Shown here: piece after piece, positions 28,400-38,613 of the stretch | How positions within the stretch are numbered: the first letter of the stretch is position 1 | Layout: each line of letters starts with the position of its first letter | From: Vibrio litoralis DSM 17657 | Lineage (GTDB): Bacteria; Pseudomonadota; Gammaproteobacteria; Enterobacterales; Vibrionaceae | Reading direction: 5' to 3' | NCBI RefSeq assembly: GCF_000426765.1 | Contig: NZ_KE384567.1 | Coordinates: forward strand, 635,420 to 699,419 | Length of the DNA stretch: 64,000 bases | Notes under the pieces: generated by a model | Database searches by the model: none | The model's input: the letters and a program-made list of their open reading frames with translations, nothing else | What the model was told of the DNA's origin: nothing | Made by a program: the position numbers and the translations under genes

Positions 28400-28453
28400 T
28401 GTGAAATTTCACAAGTTACTTCATTACCATAAAAAAGTTTATCCTTTTACAAT
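28400..28453 (+). promoter_or_regulatory. Candidate fbp promoter with adjacent palindrome
   Basis: TTACCA, 18-bp spacer, TACAAT (28424-28453) is a fair sigma-70 match. Just upstream is a perfect palindrome TGTGAAATTTCACA (28400-28413): CRP-like half-sites but with a 4-bp instead of 6-bp spacer. Confidence 0.45.
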
Positions 28454-28515
28454 GAGTTAGCCCTTAACACACCCGTAATAGGGGCATACTGCTTAACGAC
28501 ACAAAAGGATTAAAC

Positions 28516-29526
28516 ATGTCGACCATGCGTACACTTGGTGAATTTATTGTTGAAAATCAACACCACTTCCCTCACGCCAGTGGAGATTTATCTTCTCTAC
28601 TCGGTTCCATTAAATTGGCGGCTAAAATAGTCAATAGGGAAATCAATAAAGCCGGACTGGTTGATATTACTGGCTCGGTGGGCGCTGAGAATGTTCAAGG
28701 AGAAGAACAACAAAAACTCGATTTATATGCCAATGACAAATTTAAAGCGGCGCTAGAAGCTCGCGATCAAGTTTGTGGTGTTGCCAGTGAAGAAGAAGAT
28801 GAAGCCGTCGCCTTTAATAAAGATCTCAATAAAAATGCCAAGTATGTCGTGCTAATGGATCCTCTCGATGGCTCATCTAATATTGATGTTAACGTGTCGG
28901 TCGGAACAATTTTCTCTATTTATCAACGTGTCTCTCCAATCGGTACGCCGCCAACTGAAGAAGATTTCTTACAGCCCGGTCATAAGCAAGTGGCGGCCGG
29001 TTATATCATTTACGGTTCATCCACCATGTTGGTTTACACCACGGGTAACGGCGTGCATGGATTTACTTACGATCCATCGCTAGGGGTATTTTGCCTATCG
29101 CATGAACAGATGGTGATCCCACAATCTGGCACCATTTATTCAATCAATGAAGGCAACTACATTCGCTTCCCAACCGGCATCAAAAAATACATCAAATACT
29201 GCCAAGAAAATGTACCAGAAGATAAACGTCCTTATACCTCTCGTTACATTGGCTCTTTAGTGGCTGATTTTCACCGCAACTTATTAAAAGGAGGGGTCTA
29301 CCTTTATCCAAGCACTGAAAGTCATCCAAATGGTAAATTACGCTTATTATATGAATGCAACCCGATGGCCTTTTTGATGGAACAAGCTGGCGGCAAAGCA
29401 AGCGACGGTAAAAATCGTATCTTAGATTTAAAACCAACCGAACTGCATCAGCGTGTTCCTTTTGTCGTTGGTTCACCATTAATGGTCGATAAAGTAGAAA
29501 GCTTTTTAGAACAATATCCAGAATAG
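28516..29526 (+). CDS. fbp: Fructose-1,6-bisphosphatase class I
   Basis: Gluconeogenic hydrolysis of fructose 1,6-bisphosphate. The 336-aa product (E. coli 332) has the metal site [32 protein letters not shown], and the substrate segment [27 protein letters not shown] is 7 nt before the chosen ATG at 28516; a second ATG lies 9 bp later. Followed by a strong terminator and then ppa. Confidence 0.97.
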   Translation: MSTMRTLGEFIVENQHHFPHASGDLSSLLGSIKLAAKIVNREINKAGLVDITGSVGAENVQGEEQQKLDLYANDKFKAALEARDQVCGVASEEEDEAVAFNKDLNKNAKYVVLMDPLDGSSNIDVNVSVGTIFSIYQRVSPIGTPPTEEDFLQPGHKQVAAGYIIYGSSTMLVYTTGNGVHGFTYDPSLGVFCLSHEQMVIPQSGTIYSINEGNYIRFPTGIKKYIKYCQENVPEDKRPYTSRYIGSLVADFHRNLLKGGVYLYPSTESHPNGKLRLLYECNPMAFLMEQAGGKASDGKNRILDLKPTELHQRVPFVVGSPLMVDKVESFLEQYPE

Positions 29527-29547
29527 CTCATTGCCTCAACTAACAAT

Positions 29548-29590
29548 AAAGATAGGAGGAGCTTATTCCTCCTATCTTTTTCTCTTTTCG
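29548..29590 (+). terminator. Rho-independent terminator of fbp
   Basis: AAAGATAGGAGGA, loop GCTTAT, TCCTCCTATCTTT: a perfect 13-bp stem followed by TTCTCTTTT. One of the strongest terminators in the window. Confidence 0.92.
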
Positions 29591-29636
29591 TTTATCACTT
29601 CGCTAGAATTTCCTTCGCATATTTCACTCAAGCCCT

Positions 29637-29666
29637 TTACAACCCCTTAACAAGTCACGTTATAAT
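29637..29666 (+). promoter_or_regulatory. Candidate ppa promoter
   Basis: A perfect -10 TATAAT at 29661-29666 with a weak -35 (TTACAA, 18-bp spacing). It lies 60 bp before the ppa start. Confidence 0.55.
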
Positions 29667-29726
29667 CAAAGCGTTAATTTCAAATCTAAGTTATCTCAAG
29701 ATAGCCAAACATAGAAAGGAAGCCCA

Positions 29727-30254
29727 ATGAGCTTGAATAATGTACCTGCTGGTAAATCACTACCAGACGATTTATATGTAGTGATCGAAATCCCTGCGAA
29801 TGCAGACCCAATTAAGTATGAAGTCGATAAAGACAGTGGCGCAGTATTTGTTGATCGTTTTATGTCTGCGCCGATGTTCTACCCATGTAACTATGGCTAT
29901 GTGAACGACACCCTATCTTTAGATGGCGACCCGGTCGATGTTTTGGTCCCTACACCATTTCCATTAATGCCAGGTTCAGTGATTCGTTGTCGCCCGGTTG
30001 GCGTATTAAAAATGACGGATGAGTCTGGTGAAGATGCCAAAGTGATTGCAGTACCACACAGCAAATTGTCTAAAGAGTACGAACACATTCAAGATATCAA
30101 CGATGTACCTGAGTTACTGAAATCTCAAATCACACACTTCTTTGAGCGTTACAAAGATCTTGAAGAAGGTAAGTGGGTAAAAGTTGATGGTTGGGAAGAT
30201 GTCGCGTCTGCACGTAAAGAGATTCTAGAATCTTACGAGCGCGCTCAGAAATAA
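29727..30254 (+). CDS. ppa: Inorganic pyrophosphatase (family I)
   Basis: Hydrolyses pyrophosphate released by biosynthesis. The 175-aa product (E. coli 176) shows [42 protein letters not shown] with the metal-binding aspartates, and [17 protein letters not shown] lies 5 nt before the ATG. Monocistronic between two terminators. Confidence 0.97.
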   Translation: MSLNNVPAGKSLPDDLYVVIEIPANADPIKYEVDKDSGAVFVDRFMSAPMFYPCNYGYVNDTLSLDGDPVDVLVPTPFPLMPGSVIRCRPVGVLKMTDESGEDAKVIAVPHSKLSKEYEHIQDINDVPELLKSQITHFFERYKDLEEGKWVKVDGWEDVASARKEILESYERAQK

Positions 30255-30285
30255 TAACCACTACTCATTTGAACTGCTAGCCATG

Positions 30286-30312
30286 AAAGAGCCACTATCG
30301 GCTCTTTTTATC
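30286..30312. terminator. Terminator after ppa
   Basis: AAAGAGCC, loop ACTATC, GGCTCTTT followed by TTA. It overlaps the end of the convergent tamB gene and may serve both directions. Confidence 0.85.
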
Positions 30313-33300
30313 AATTAAAACTAAACTGGTAGAGGAAATCGACGGCACTATCGACCCCTGTTACCGCTTCAACATAGAAATCGGTGAGTAATTCATAACG
30401 TACGGTAAACTCGCCTAATGCGTTAAATATCCCAACGCCATACTTAACTTGCAGACCTGGCGCAATATAACCGCTTACCGTGACTTGAGAATCATCCCCT
30501 GAACCCGCAGTTCCTAATTGTAAATCTTGCACACCAAACGCTTCACCTAACTCGCCAACTAACTGACCACTCTTAGCCAAACTTAAACCGATTAATGCGG
30601 TAGTCATGGTACTGCCACTTGCACCGTCCTCTACACCTTGACCGCGCAATAAGTAAGATAATGCATTGGTTTGCGACATCGCGGGTTCAGAAAACACTTT
30701 AACTTCAGGCGCATCGGCGGGGCCAGTTACTTGGATCCCAGCAATCACATCATCTTGAGTATTGTCTGGATTTCGGATCGCCTTAATTGCCACATAAGGT
30801 TGATCGGCGGGCCCATTCATTAAGATCTTGCCTTCTTGAATGATCAAATCCTGTCCAAAGGATTGGTAATGCCCTTCCTCGATTCTCACTTCCCCTAAAA
30901 TAAATGGACCTTTATTTTTCTGAGAAACTTTCAAGCTTCCCACTAAATAGCCTTTTAAACCAAATGCCGACAAACTGACATCATCACCAATATTGATGGT
31001 AATATCGCTCTCTAGCGCCATCGGTAGACCATTATTCTCTTCGACTGGATTTAGCTTTTCATCCAAAATAATTTCATCTTTCGATAGCCCTACCGCACTT
31101 TCTGGTAAGTCTTCGACTAAAATGCGCCCCCAAGGAATATCAATATTACCGGTAATTTTTGCCAGTGTAGGCGTAATCGCAATGGTGAGATCTGGCTTCA
31201 CTTTTAAAGCCAACATAGGCGGAGATTCAACTTTCAACTCATCACCAAAGGCACGTAAATTGGCATACCAGTTATTACGTTGCGCCCAATTGGCATCCCC
31301 TTGTAACTGTAAATCACCATCATCGGTTTCTAATACACTATTCAAGCTCGCCGAATAACCATTAAATTGGGTTTTAACTTCCCCTTGATGAATATCGACT
31401 GGGAACATCGGGCCTTCTAATTGAAAATCCTCAATATCAAAATTGCCCAATACTTTAGGGTTTAAAATGGGGCCATTAAAATCGAGCTTGGAGTTCAGAT
31501 TAGCATTAAGACGGTTTTGCTCACCGAGCAAAGGACGCAGAAAACCGAGATGAATCCCTGCGATAGTATTATCACCATCAATCGACATCTGTTGAGCTTG
31601 CACATTGGGAATCGTGGCTTGGCCTTTGAGTTGGCCGTTATTGGTTAACGCCAATAGCCAGCTCATATCGAGCTTATTTTGCTGTAAATTAGCCGATAAT
31701 TGAATTTTGTCCCAAGGAATGGTGAGTGGAGTATCCAATTTCTGAACGACATTACCTTGGGGAATATCGACATCCAGTTTCACCTGAGGCGCTTTATTAT
31801 TTGCCCACTTCAACCAAGCATTAACGTTTAGCTCACCATTAATCTCAGTATCTTCTGGGAGGAATACCGCTAACTCATTAAAAGAAAATTGTTGAATCGA
31901 CAACGTTGCCTCGCCATCGTTGCCAGCTGAAAGGTCTTTATCTAAACAAATTTTCGAAGGTAGATGTTGCCAACAATGCGCTTGCACATCGACGCGTTGC
32001 GATGCCAATTGATAGCCGATATCAACAGGGTGATCGATCTGCCAGATTGGGTTGGTTTGTTGGTTGGTATTTGGCTCCATTAAGGTAATTTGCGCTGAGG
32101 CTAATTGCCCTTTCCAAATTTGTTGCGGCTTATTTCCCATCCCTCCCTGAACGGTTAAATTGGTTGAAAATAGATCCGTCATCATATCAAGATCGAGTTG
32201 ATGATCTTTCTCATTACCTTTAAAAGCTAAAGTAAGATCTTTGAGTTGATGTTCTTGATATAAACCGCCTTGGGCACTCAAACGAATATCGCCACTTGGT
32301 GATGGGAAAGGCGAAACTTGCCCTTTAACCAACAGCGATTTCAACTTAGCTTCACCTTGCTGCCAGTCGATGTCGCTGATCGATAAGTCGGTCAAGATTT
32401 GCGGAGACTTTTGCTCACCACGTAACTGAATATCGCCCATCGCTTGGCCTTTTAGCTCTGGAATGGTTTTTTCCAGTTTAGGCATACGAAGCGCTATATC
32501 CATATTCCACTGCTGCTCAAGCCTGCCTTTAATTTTGACACTATTTCTTGCATGAGAGAGTTTTAATCCGCGAGTTCGGACGATGTATTGGCCTTTGCCA
32601 TGAAGATCACTGGCATTAAACTGACCTTTTAAAGACAAAGGATAACCACGCAACTTGCCATCTATCGCCAAGCTTGGGAACCGTACTTTCCAACCTCCTT
32701 GTGGCGTTAAGTTTCCGGTATTAATTAAGCTGCCGTTAAGGATACCTTCTGCTTGTGGCCATTGCATGCCGGGCTGAATATCACTCAAACCTAAGGTCGC
32801 TTTCCAATTTAATGGCGCTTGCCAATTCACCATCGCCTGACCGGTGACATTGCCACCGAGCGTCGAAATATTTAATTTATGTAATTCAATTTGTTCAAAG
32901 TCGCCTTTGGCATCAAATTCGATATCTGAAGTGGGAATATCCTTGCCTGAAACATCCGAGTTTAAGTCAAATTGATAGCCCTCTAATGAGCCACTACCAT
33001 CTAAATGTTCAATATTAACGTTATAGTCGGCTTGTCCTTTAACTGGCCATTGTGCTTTAGCATCTTTAATAGATAAGCCAAATGGTAACGTGGCTTTCAG
33101 TGGTTTAAGGTGAGCCTTTATTGTAGCTTCCACTCCCCCCGAAAGTTCACTCGATAAATTAAGATTGGCGACACTGCCTTTGGCATCTAAGGTTATCGTC
33201 TGACCTGAATATTCCGCCATTTTGACTAGACCTTTCGCTTTCAGCGTTAACGGGTAGTCTCCAGACATCGTTAGCTTGGTATTTAAATCTAAATCGGCCT

Positions 33301-34099
33301 GTGGCATATCAAGCTTAAGATCCCGGATATCAAGTTGGCTCCCCGTTAATGAGCCTGTAAAGCCTAGGTGATTCACTTTAATCGGTGAGTCTTGCTGCAA
33401 AATAAAGTCATCAATATTAAATTGTTCGACTTGCAAGTTGATAGGCGATGCAACTTTAGGTAGAGGAATATCGGGCCGCTGTGCTAGTGGGGTTTTATCG
33501 ACTGGCTCAGGTGTTTTGTCAGCCTCATCGGGCGCTAAAGTTAAACGAATGGTTTGCCAATTAGTTGGGCGCAATGTCAGCGTACGCCCTTGCATATAAA
33601 GCCCGGTAGAAAAATGCTTCCAAGATGCTTTATAGCCCAAGACATTCAAATCAATATCATTAAGTTCGAGATGAGTCAGTGACACTGGAATAGGGATAAA
33701 AATGGCTGGCATCAATGAGCTACTATCGTCTGGCTCACTACTTTCAGAAGTAGGCGCATCCGGCATTGAAAATTTCAGGCCATTGACCGCGATAGTATCA
33801 ATACACACTGAGTGCTCAAATAGACAGTCAATTGAGGTGGAGAAATCAAAACGCTTTAATTCCGTCGCAACGCCTAACGTTTCATCGTTATATTGCACAT
33901 CGTGCAAAGTAAAAGCGGGTAATAAACTACCTTCGGTAGAACCCACTTTCAGCTCTGGCACGACTTTTTGCGCTACCCACAAACCACTGTTTAAACCGAC
34001 ATTGGTAAACAACAATAGCGCGACGAATAGCAAAGCGACCAAAACCGTCGTTGGGATCAATAAAATAATGCCAAGTAGCCATTTAAGTAATCGCTTCAT
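30311..34099 (-). CDS. tamB: Translocation and assembly module inner-membrane protein TamB
   Basis: Large AsmA-like protein bridging inner and outer membranes, working with TamA in envelope assembly and proposed lipid transport. The 1262-aa product (E. coli 1259) has one N-terminal signal anchor (about 7-31), a long beta-helical middle made of short beta-strand repeats, and a C-terminal DUF490 domain with SYLLRGQG and SGYIAPGLQVKYGVGIF, ending ...LYQFSFN. The start overlaps the tamA stop by one base (TAATG), so the pair is translationally coupled. Confidence 0.96.
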   Translation of the reverse strand: MKRLLKWLLGIILLIPTTVLVALLFVALLLFTNVGLNSGLWVAQKVVPELKVGSTEGSLLPAFTLHDVQYNDETLGVATELKRFDFSTSIDCLFEHSVCIDTIAVNGLKFSMPDAPTSESSEPDDSSSLMPAIFIPIPVSLTHLELNDIDLNVLGYKASWKHFSTGLYMQGRTLTLRPTNWQTIRLTLAPDEADKTPEPVDKTPLAQRPDIPLPKVASPINLQVEQFNIDDFILQQDSPIKVNHLGFTGSLTGSQLDIRDLKLDMPQADLDLNTKLTMSGDYPLTLKAKGLVKMAEYSGQTITLDAKGSVANLNLSSELSGGVEATIKAHLKPLKATLPFGLSIKDAKAQWPVKGQADYNVNIEHLDGSGSLEGYQFDLNSDVSGKDIPTSDIEFDAKGDFEQIELHKLNISTLGGNVTGQAMVNWQAPLNWKATLGLSDIQPGMQWPQAEGILNGSLINTGNLTPQGGWKVRFPSLAIDGKLRGYPLSLKGQFNASDLHGKGQYIVRTRGLKLSHARNSVKIKGRLEQQWNMDIALRMPKLEKTIPELKGQAMGDIQLRGEQKSPQILTDLSISDIDWQQGEAKLKSLLVKGQVSPFPSPSGDIRLSAQGGLYQEHQLKDLTLAFKGNEKDHQLDLDMMTDLFSTNLTVQGGMGNKPQQIWKGQLASAQITLMEPNTNQQTNPIWQIDHPVDIGYQLASQRVDVQAHCWQHLPSKICLDKDLSAGNDGEATLSIQQFSFNELAVFLPEDTEINGELNVNAWLKWANNKAPQVKLDVDIPQGNVVQKLDTPLTIPWDKIQLSANLQQNKLDMSWLLALTNNGQLKGQATIPNVQAQQMSIDGDNTIAGIHLGFLRPLLGEQNRLNANLNSKLDFNGPILNPKVLGNFDIEDFQLEGPMFPVDIHQGEVKTQFNGYSASLNSVLETDDGDLQLQGDANWAQRNNWYANLRAFGDELKVESPPMLALKVKPDLTIAITPTLAKITGNIDIPWGRILVEDLPESAVGLSKDEIILDEKLNPVEENNGLPMALESDITINIGDDVSLSAFGLKGYLVGSLKVSQKNKGPFILGEVRIEEGHYQSFGQDLIIQEGKILMNGPADQPYVAIKAIRNPDNTQDDVIAGIQVTGPADAPEVKVFSEPAMSQTNALSYLLRGQGVEDGASGSTMTTALIGLSLAKSGQLVGELGEAFGVQDLQLGTAGSGDDSQVTVSGYIAPGLQVKYGVGIFNALGEFTVRYELLTDFYVEAVTGVDSAVDFLYQFSFN

Positions 34100-35835
34100 T
34101 ACAACTCAGGACCTAAGGTAAAGTGGATACGGAATTCATCACCATCATCGGCATCTAACCCATAAGCAAAATCAAGACGCACCGGACCAACCGGAGAGCC
34201 CCACCTCACGCCTACACCAACACCTCGTTTCAATTCTGGAGTATCGGTCCAAGCATCACCAACATCTAAAAATGCCGCGCCCCACCAATTGCCGGTTACT
34301 CGATATTGATACTCAAAGCTAGAGGTTGCCATATAAGCACCACCTTCTAGCTCATCGTTACTATCTCTTGGCGATACTTCTTCATAACCATAGCCGCGCA
34401 GTGAGTTCACCCCACCGACAAAAAACCGTAATGATGGTGGGACTTCCGACCAATCATCGGCAAAAGCGCCCCCCGCATCTAAGCGAGTAAGGAAACGGTG
34501 ATTAGGGCCAATCCCGCGAACCCATCCAGTATGACCTACCACACGGATAATTCGCGTATCAGAGAGCAGTGACGGATCGCCATATTCAAAACTGATACTT
34601 TGTTTATCGCCCCACATTGGCATGGTATTGCCACGCGTTCTTACTCGGGAAAATGAAATCCCCGGTAGCACATATAACGAGTGGCCTGATTCGGACGCTT
34701 GCACATAGTCTTCATACAATAAACGTAAATAAATAGTTCGATGCCAATCATTATCGTAAAGCCAATGACGTTCAAACGATAGATTTTGCTCTTGGCTATC
34801 GGTGTCATTGTCATCCTCATCTTTAAAACCATACTGCACGAGATAGTAATCGTGTAGTACATCTTCCAATGGGATCTTATAGTTGGCAGTAAAGGTTTTT
34901 TCTGGGTGCGATAACATCACACTGGCCCCGACACTATGCCCATATTTATTGAGCCAAGGTTTTTTCCATGAAAGCTTGCCGCGCGGACCAACATCGGTGG
35001 AATAACCTAAACCGGTTTCTATTTGGTTACGTGTTTGCGGTGAGACTCGCACTTTCATTGGTAATGACTTATCTTCATTAACGCTTTCAATATCCGGCTC
35101 AACGGAAATGTTAGCAAACCACTCAGAACTCGATAAGTTTTGGTTAAGCTCACCGACTAAAACCGATTGGTACGGTTGACCATCTTCATACGGTACTAAC
35201 GACTGAACCCGTTTTTGCTCAATTTGGCTACCGGTAATGGTGGTTTGGCCAAACACGTAGCGTTGACCACTTTGGTAATGAAGGTGCACAAACGCTTGAT
35301 TGCGACTTGGCGAGACTTGCAAGCGAGTATCAATAAACTGGCCATCGAAATAGCCTTTCTGTAATGCAAGATTACGCAAAGCACTCTTTAACCCTTCATA
35401 ATTCCCGTGATTCAGTACTTGGCCTAAATTTAATTTGGAGCGATCCACCAATCGCATAAAATCCACATCAGTGGCCGCATCACCTTCTATCACAATATCA
35501 CTTTCATAAATGATGGTAGGAATGCCAGCATCGACCGTCACAATTAACTCGCTATCCGCGTCCGGATCGTCCGTATTACCTTCAATTTGAAACAGAATTG
35601 TCGGGTTGTAATAACCTAACGCTTTGAGGGCATCAATGATATTTTCTTTGACGCGCGATTGAAAACGCAATGAGGTGGAATATTCACTTTCTTTAATTGC
35701 CGATAAATACGACGACACATTATCGTCTAGCTCACCATCTAAACCTTCAATGGTCAGCTCGGTTTCCGCATAGCTGGGCGTAGCCGAAAAAATCAGCAAA
35801 CAGGTCAACAATGAAGTGAGGAGACGGTTTTTCAT
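34099..35835 (-). CDS. tamA: Translocation and assembly module outer-membrane protein TamA
   Basis: Omp85-family outer-membrane protein with three POTRA domains and a 16-strand barrel. The start at 35835 (MKNRLLTSLLTCLLIFS) gives a signal peptide ending PSYA-ETEL and 578 aa (E. coli 577); the 24-residue upstream extension is not signal-like and is rejected. The barrel shows GPRGKLSWKKPWLNKYGHSVG, the conserved FFVGGVNSLRGYGYEEVSP (Omp85 VRGY/F-type loop) and a terminal HFTLGPEL strand. Confidence 0.96.
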   Translation of the reverse strand: MKNRLLTSLLTCLLIFSATPSYAETELTIEGLDGELDDNVSSYLSAIKESEYSTSLRFQSRVKENIIDALKALGYYNPTILFQIEGNTDDPDADSELIVTVDAGIPTIIYESDIVIEGDAATDVDFMRLVDRSKLNLGQVLNHGNYEGLKSALRNLALQKGYFDGQFIDTRLQVSPSRNQAFVHLHYQSGQRYVFGQTTITGSQIEQKRVQSLVPYEDGQPYQSVLVGELNQNLSSSEWFANISVEPDIESVNEDKSLPMKVRVSPQTRNQIETGLGYSTDVGPRGKLSWKKPWLNKYGHSVGASVMLSHPEKTFTANYKIPLEDVLHDYYLVQYGFKDEDDNDTDSQEQNLSFERHWLYDNDWHRTIYLRLLYEDYVQASESGHSLYVLPGISFSRVRTRGNTMPMWGDKQSISFEYGDPSLLSDTRIIRVVGHTGWVRGIGPNHRFLTRLDAGGAFADDWSEVPPSLRFFVGGVNSLRGYGYEEVSPRDSNDELEGGAYMATSSFEYQYRVTGNWWGAAFLDVGDAWTDTPELKRGVGVGVRWGSPVGPVRLDFAYGLDADDGDEFRIHFTLGPEL

Positions 35836-35988
35836 ACTTGAATATTTGTACTCATTGTCAAAACTGCTGTAATTTGTCAAATCAAAATATTTATTTGAAA
35901 TGACCACAGGGATTTATCGGTCTATGGTTTAGAACCTAGATTAAACTACCAGACTTTCCCTTTTCTCAAAAGCCAGTAAGGATTATAT

Positions 35989-36624
35989 ATGTCGAATAAA
36001 GATAAATTAGTGACCAAAGAAACGGCATTAGCTGGCCGTGATGAAAAAATGCTCATCACCGAGTTACATTATATTAATCAAACAGATTTAACTGCCGACA
36101 AACCAACCGGCAGTAAAGAAGTAATATTAGGACTCGGATGCTTCTGGGGTGCAGAACGTGTTTTCTGGCAATTAGATGGTGTGCTCAGCACATCGGTTGG
36201 CTATAGCGGTGGTTATACCCCGAATCCGACTTATCAAGAAGTATGTAGCGGAGAAACCGGACATGCTGAAGTAGTACGGGTAATTTTCGATCCAAGTCAA
36301 TTGACGCTACAAGAGTTACTTGTGATCTTTTGGGAGAAACATGATCCAACCCAAGGTATGCGCCAAGGTAATGATATTGGCACTCAATATCGCTCAGTGA
36401 TTTATACCGAAGATCAAAGCGATCTCACGATTGCAGAACAAAGCAAAGCAACCTACCAACAAGCAATCGGTGAATCTTTAAGTAAAAATATCACTACTGA
36501 ATTGGCGGTAATGGGTGACTACTACCTAGCGGAAACCTACCACCAGCAATATTTAGCCAAAAATCCGCAAGGCTACTGTGGCATTGGCGGCACTGGAGTG
36601 TGCTTCCCACCGAGTCTAGCTTAA
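35989..36624 (+). CDS. msrA: Peptide-methionine (S)-S-oxide reductase MsrA
   Basis: Repairs oxidised methionine. The 211-aa product (E. coli 212) carries the catalytic GCFWG motif (Cys51 in LGLGCFWGAERVFW), GYSGGYTPNPTYQEVCSG, HDPTQGMRQGND, and C-terminal resolving cysteines in GYCGIGGTGVCF. AAGGA is 7 nt upstream of the ATG. Divergent from tamA, the same arrangement as in E. coli. Confidence 0.97.
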   Translation: MSNKDKLVTKETALAGRDEKMLITELHYINQTDLTADKPTGSKEVILGLGCFWGAERVFWQLDGVLSTSVGYSGGYTPNPTYQEVCSGETGHAEVVRVIFDPSQLTLQELLVIFWEKHDPTQGMRQGNDIGTQYRSVIYTEDQSDLTIAEQSKATYQQAIGESLSKNITTELAVMGDYYLAETYHQQYLAKNPQGYCGIGGTGVCFPPSLA

Positions 36625-36650
36625 TACATTTCTCGTAAGAGATACTGCAT

Positions 36651-36684
36651 AAACAGGCTTAACGCTCTAAGCCTGTTTTCTTAT
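36651..36684. terminator. Terminator between msrA and ytfK
   Basis: AAACAGGCTTA, loop ACGCTC, TAAGCCTGTTT followed by TCTTAT. Perfect 11-bp stem between convergent genes; probably bidirectional. Confidence 0.87.
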
Positions 36685-36692
36685 ATCCCCGC

Positions 36693-36905
36693 TCAAGATT
36701 CCATCGATAATTGATGAATAGCCAAGTTGACCTCTTTCATAATCTTCAGCTGTTTCTTATTCGACACATCTGGCAATAGTACTTTACCTTGGTCGAAATA
36801 AAATTCCCCAACCCCTTTGATTCCAAAGTGCCCTTTAAATACAACTTTTACAAAACGAGCAATTTGAAGTGGGCGATAACGATTAAAAATTGGCTGCATG
36901 TTCAT
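36693..36905 (-). CDS. ytfK: YtfK-like DUF1107 protein
   Basis: Small basic protein, 70 aa, closely similar in layout to E. coli YtfK (68 aa): FNRYRPLQIARFVKVVFKGHFGIKGVG, then FYFDQGKVLLP and MKEVNLAIHQL. E. coli YtfK has been reported to stimulate SpoT-dependent ppGpp accumulation under phosphate or fatty-acid starvation; whether this holds here is inferred. A second in-frame Met is at codon 3. Neighbours msrA and ytfJ match the E. coli ytfJ-ytfK-(ytfL)-msrA region. Confidence 0.85.
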   Translation of the reverse strand: MNMQPIFNRYRPLQIARFVKVVFKGHFGIKGVGEFYFDQGKVLLPDVSNKKQLKIMKEVNLAIHQLSMES

Positions 36906-37217
36906 TAGTCTATCCAGATTATTGTTATTTGCGATAACGCTCTAACAGGCCTTAAGAGCATTTTAAAGAGCCTTCTACGCATATTTCGATAATGCTTTAA
37001 TACATATATAGTGGCTAAAACTTAATTGAGCCACATTGATACAGTAAAATTGCTGCAAATTCGTGACAAAGCGCAAACGCAAATCCTCCAGCTCTGTTTA
37101 TAGTCAAAAATAGTTATGCAAAATTAGAACTAGGCAACATTTCACACTTTTCAAATCTATTTATGCGCTATTATATGAGGACTTTCTCACTTTCCGTATC
37201 TAACTAGGTAGACAACT
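36906..37217. other. ytfK-ytfJ divergent intergenic region (312 bp)
   Basis: No gene is seen. A TATTAT -10-like hexamer (37169-37174) lies about 45 bp before ytfJ, with no good -35. CTAGGTAGACAAC at 37203 serves as a poor ribosome site region. Nothing else stands out. Confidence 0.5.
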
Positions 37218-37772
37218 ATGATAAGAAAACTATCCATTGCCCTCTTTCTTTTAAGCATGGTGTCACTCACTGCAAGTGCAAATAACATTCAAATTGGTCG
37301 CAGCGTACCTGCAGTAACAGTAGAAAAAGGTGGCGAGGTTTTCATGCAAAATGATGATGTCAATTACTTACCTTGGAATACAGAGTTACTGCTCGGCAAA
37401 GTTCGTGTGATTCAAGCAATTGCAGGCAGAAGTGGAGCGAAAGCCATGAATGCTCCTCTAATGGAAGCTATTACCCACGCAAAATTCCCGGAAGATAAAT
37501 ACCAAACCACCACTATTGTGAACCAAGATGATGCGATTTGGGGTACTAGCTCATTTGTAAAATCATCAGCGGAAGATGGTAAGAAAGACTTTCCTTGGTC
37601 TTCAATGGTATTAGATCAAGAAGGGGTAGCGGCAAAGCAATGGCAACTAACGCCTAAATCTTCAACCATCATAGTCCAAGACAAAACCGGTCGAGTTCTT
37701 TTCAACCAAGATGGCGAGTTAACAGAACAACAAATCAATCAGGTTCTACAACTGATCAAACAAAACCTGTGA
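37218..37772 (+). CDS. ytfJ: YtfJ-family periplasmic protein
   Basis: Exported protein of the YtfJ family, 184 aa (same as E. coli), role unknown. A signal peptide ends near LTASA-NNIQIGRSVPAV. The core looks thioredoxin/AhpC-like: LLGKVRVIQAIAGRSGAKAMNAPLM, FPWSSMVLDQEGVAAKQWQL, and SSTIIVQDKTGRVLF, but no CxxC or peroxidatic Cys is present (no Cys in the mature part), so thiol chemistry is unlikely. It ends just before the Zur-box region of the zinc cluster. Confidence 0.85.
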   Translation: MIRKLSIALFLLSMVSLTASANNIQIGRSVPAVTVEKGGEVFMQNDDVNYLPWNTELLLGKVRVIQAIAGRSGAKAMNAPLMEAITHAKFPEDKYQTTTIVNQDDAIWGTSSFVKSSAEDGKKDFPWSSMVLDQEGVAAKQWQLTPKSSTIIVQDKTGRVLFNQDGELTEQQINQVLQLIKQNL

Positions 37773-37781
37773 TTAATACAT

Positions 37782-37800
37782 AATGTAATAATATAACATT
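37782..37800 (+). promoter_or_regulatory. Zur-box-like palindrome 1
   Basis: AATGTAATAATATAACATT: outer AATGT/ACATT arms and inner ATA/TAT, close to the gammaproteobacterial Zur consensus core (GTTATA-n-TATAAC). Upstream of the DUF2796 gene. Confidence 0.65.
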
Positions 37801-37816
37801 CTCTTGCCAGGCACTT

Positions 37817-37837
37817 AATTGTTATAGTATAACAGTT
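37817..37837 (+). promoter_or_regulatory. Zur-box-like palindrome 2
   Basis: AATTGTTATAGTATAACAGTT: perfect GTTATA-G-TATAAC core with matching flanks. It lies 35 bp after the first box (centre to centre about 36 bp) and 71 bp before the zinc-protein start, where a repressor would block transcription. Confidence 0.75.
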
Positions 37838-37907
37838 ACACGTCTGGTGAGAATTCAAGCCATAATGCTTACTCTCACACCCTATATTCATTCAGTGAGA
37901 GCCCACA

Positions 37908-38522
<615 letters not shown>

Positions 38523-38541
38523 AATAGTGACTCAAAAAATT

Positions 38542-38579
38542 AACGTTGCGCGATTAGTCTCAGGATTAATCGCGTCGTT
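38542..38579 (+). promoter_or_regulatory. Intercistronic stem-loop after zrgA
   Basis: CGCGATTA...TAATCGCG (8 bp) extended by AACG/CGTT, in the 91-bp gap between the binding-protein gene and the ABC ATPase gene. No T-run follows, so it is more likely an mRNA stabiliser or attenuator than a full terminator. Confidence 0.55.
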
Positions 38580-38613
38580 ATTGGCTCAAAAAACAAGCTG
38601 AAAAGAGACCAAG

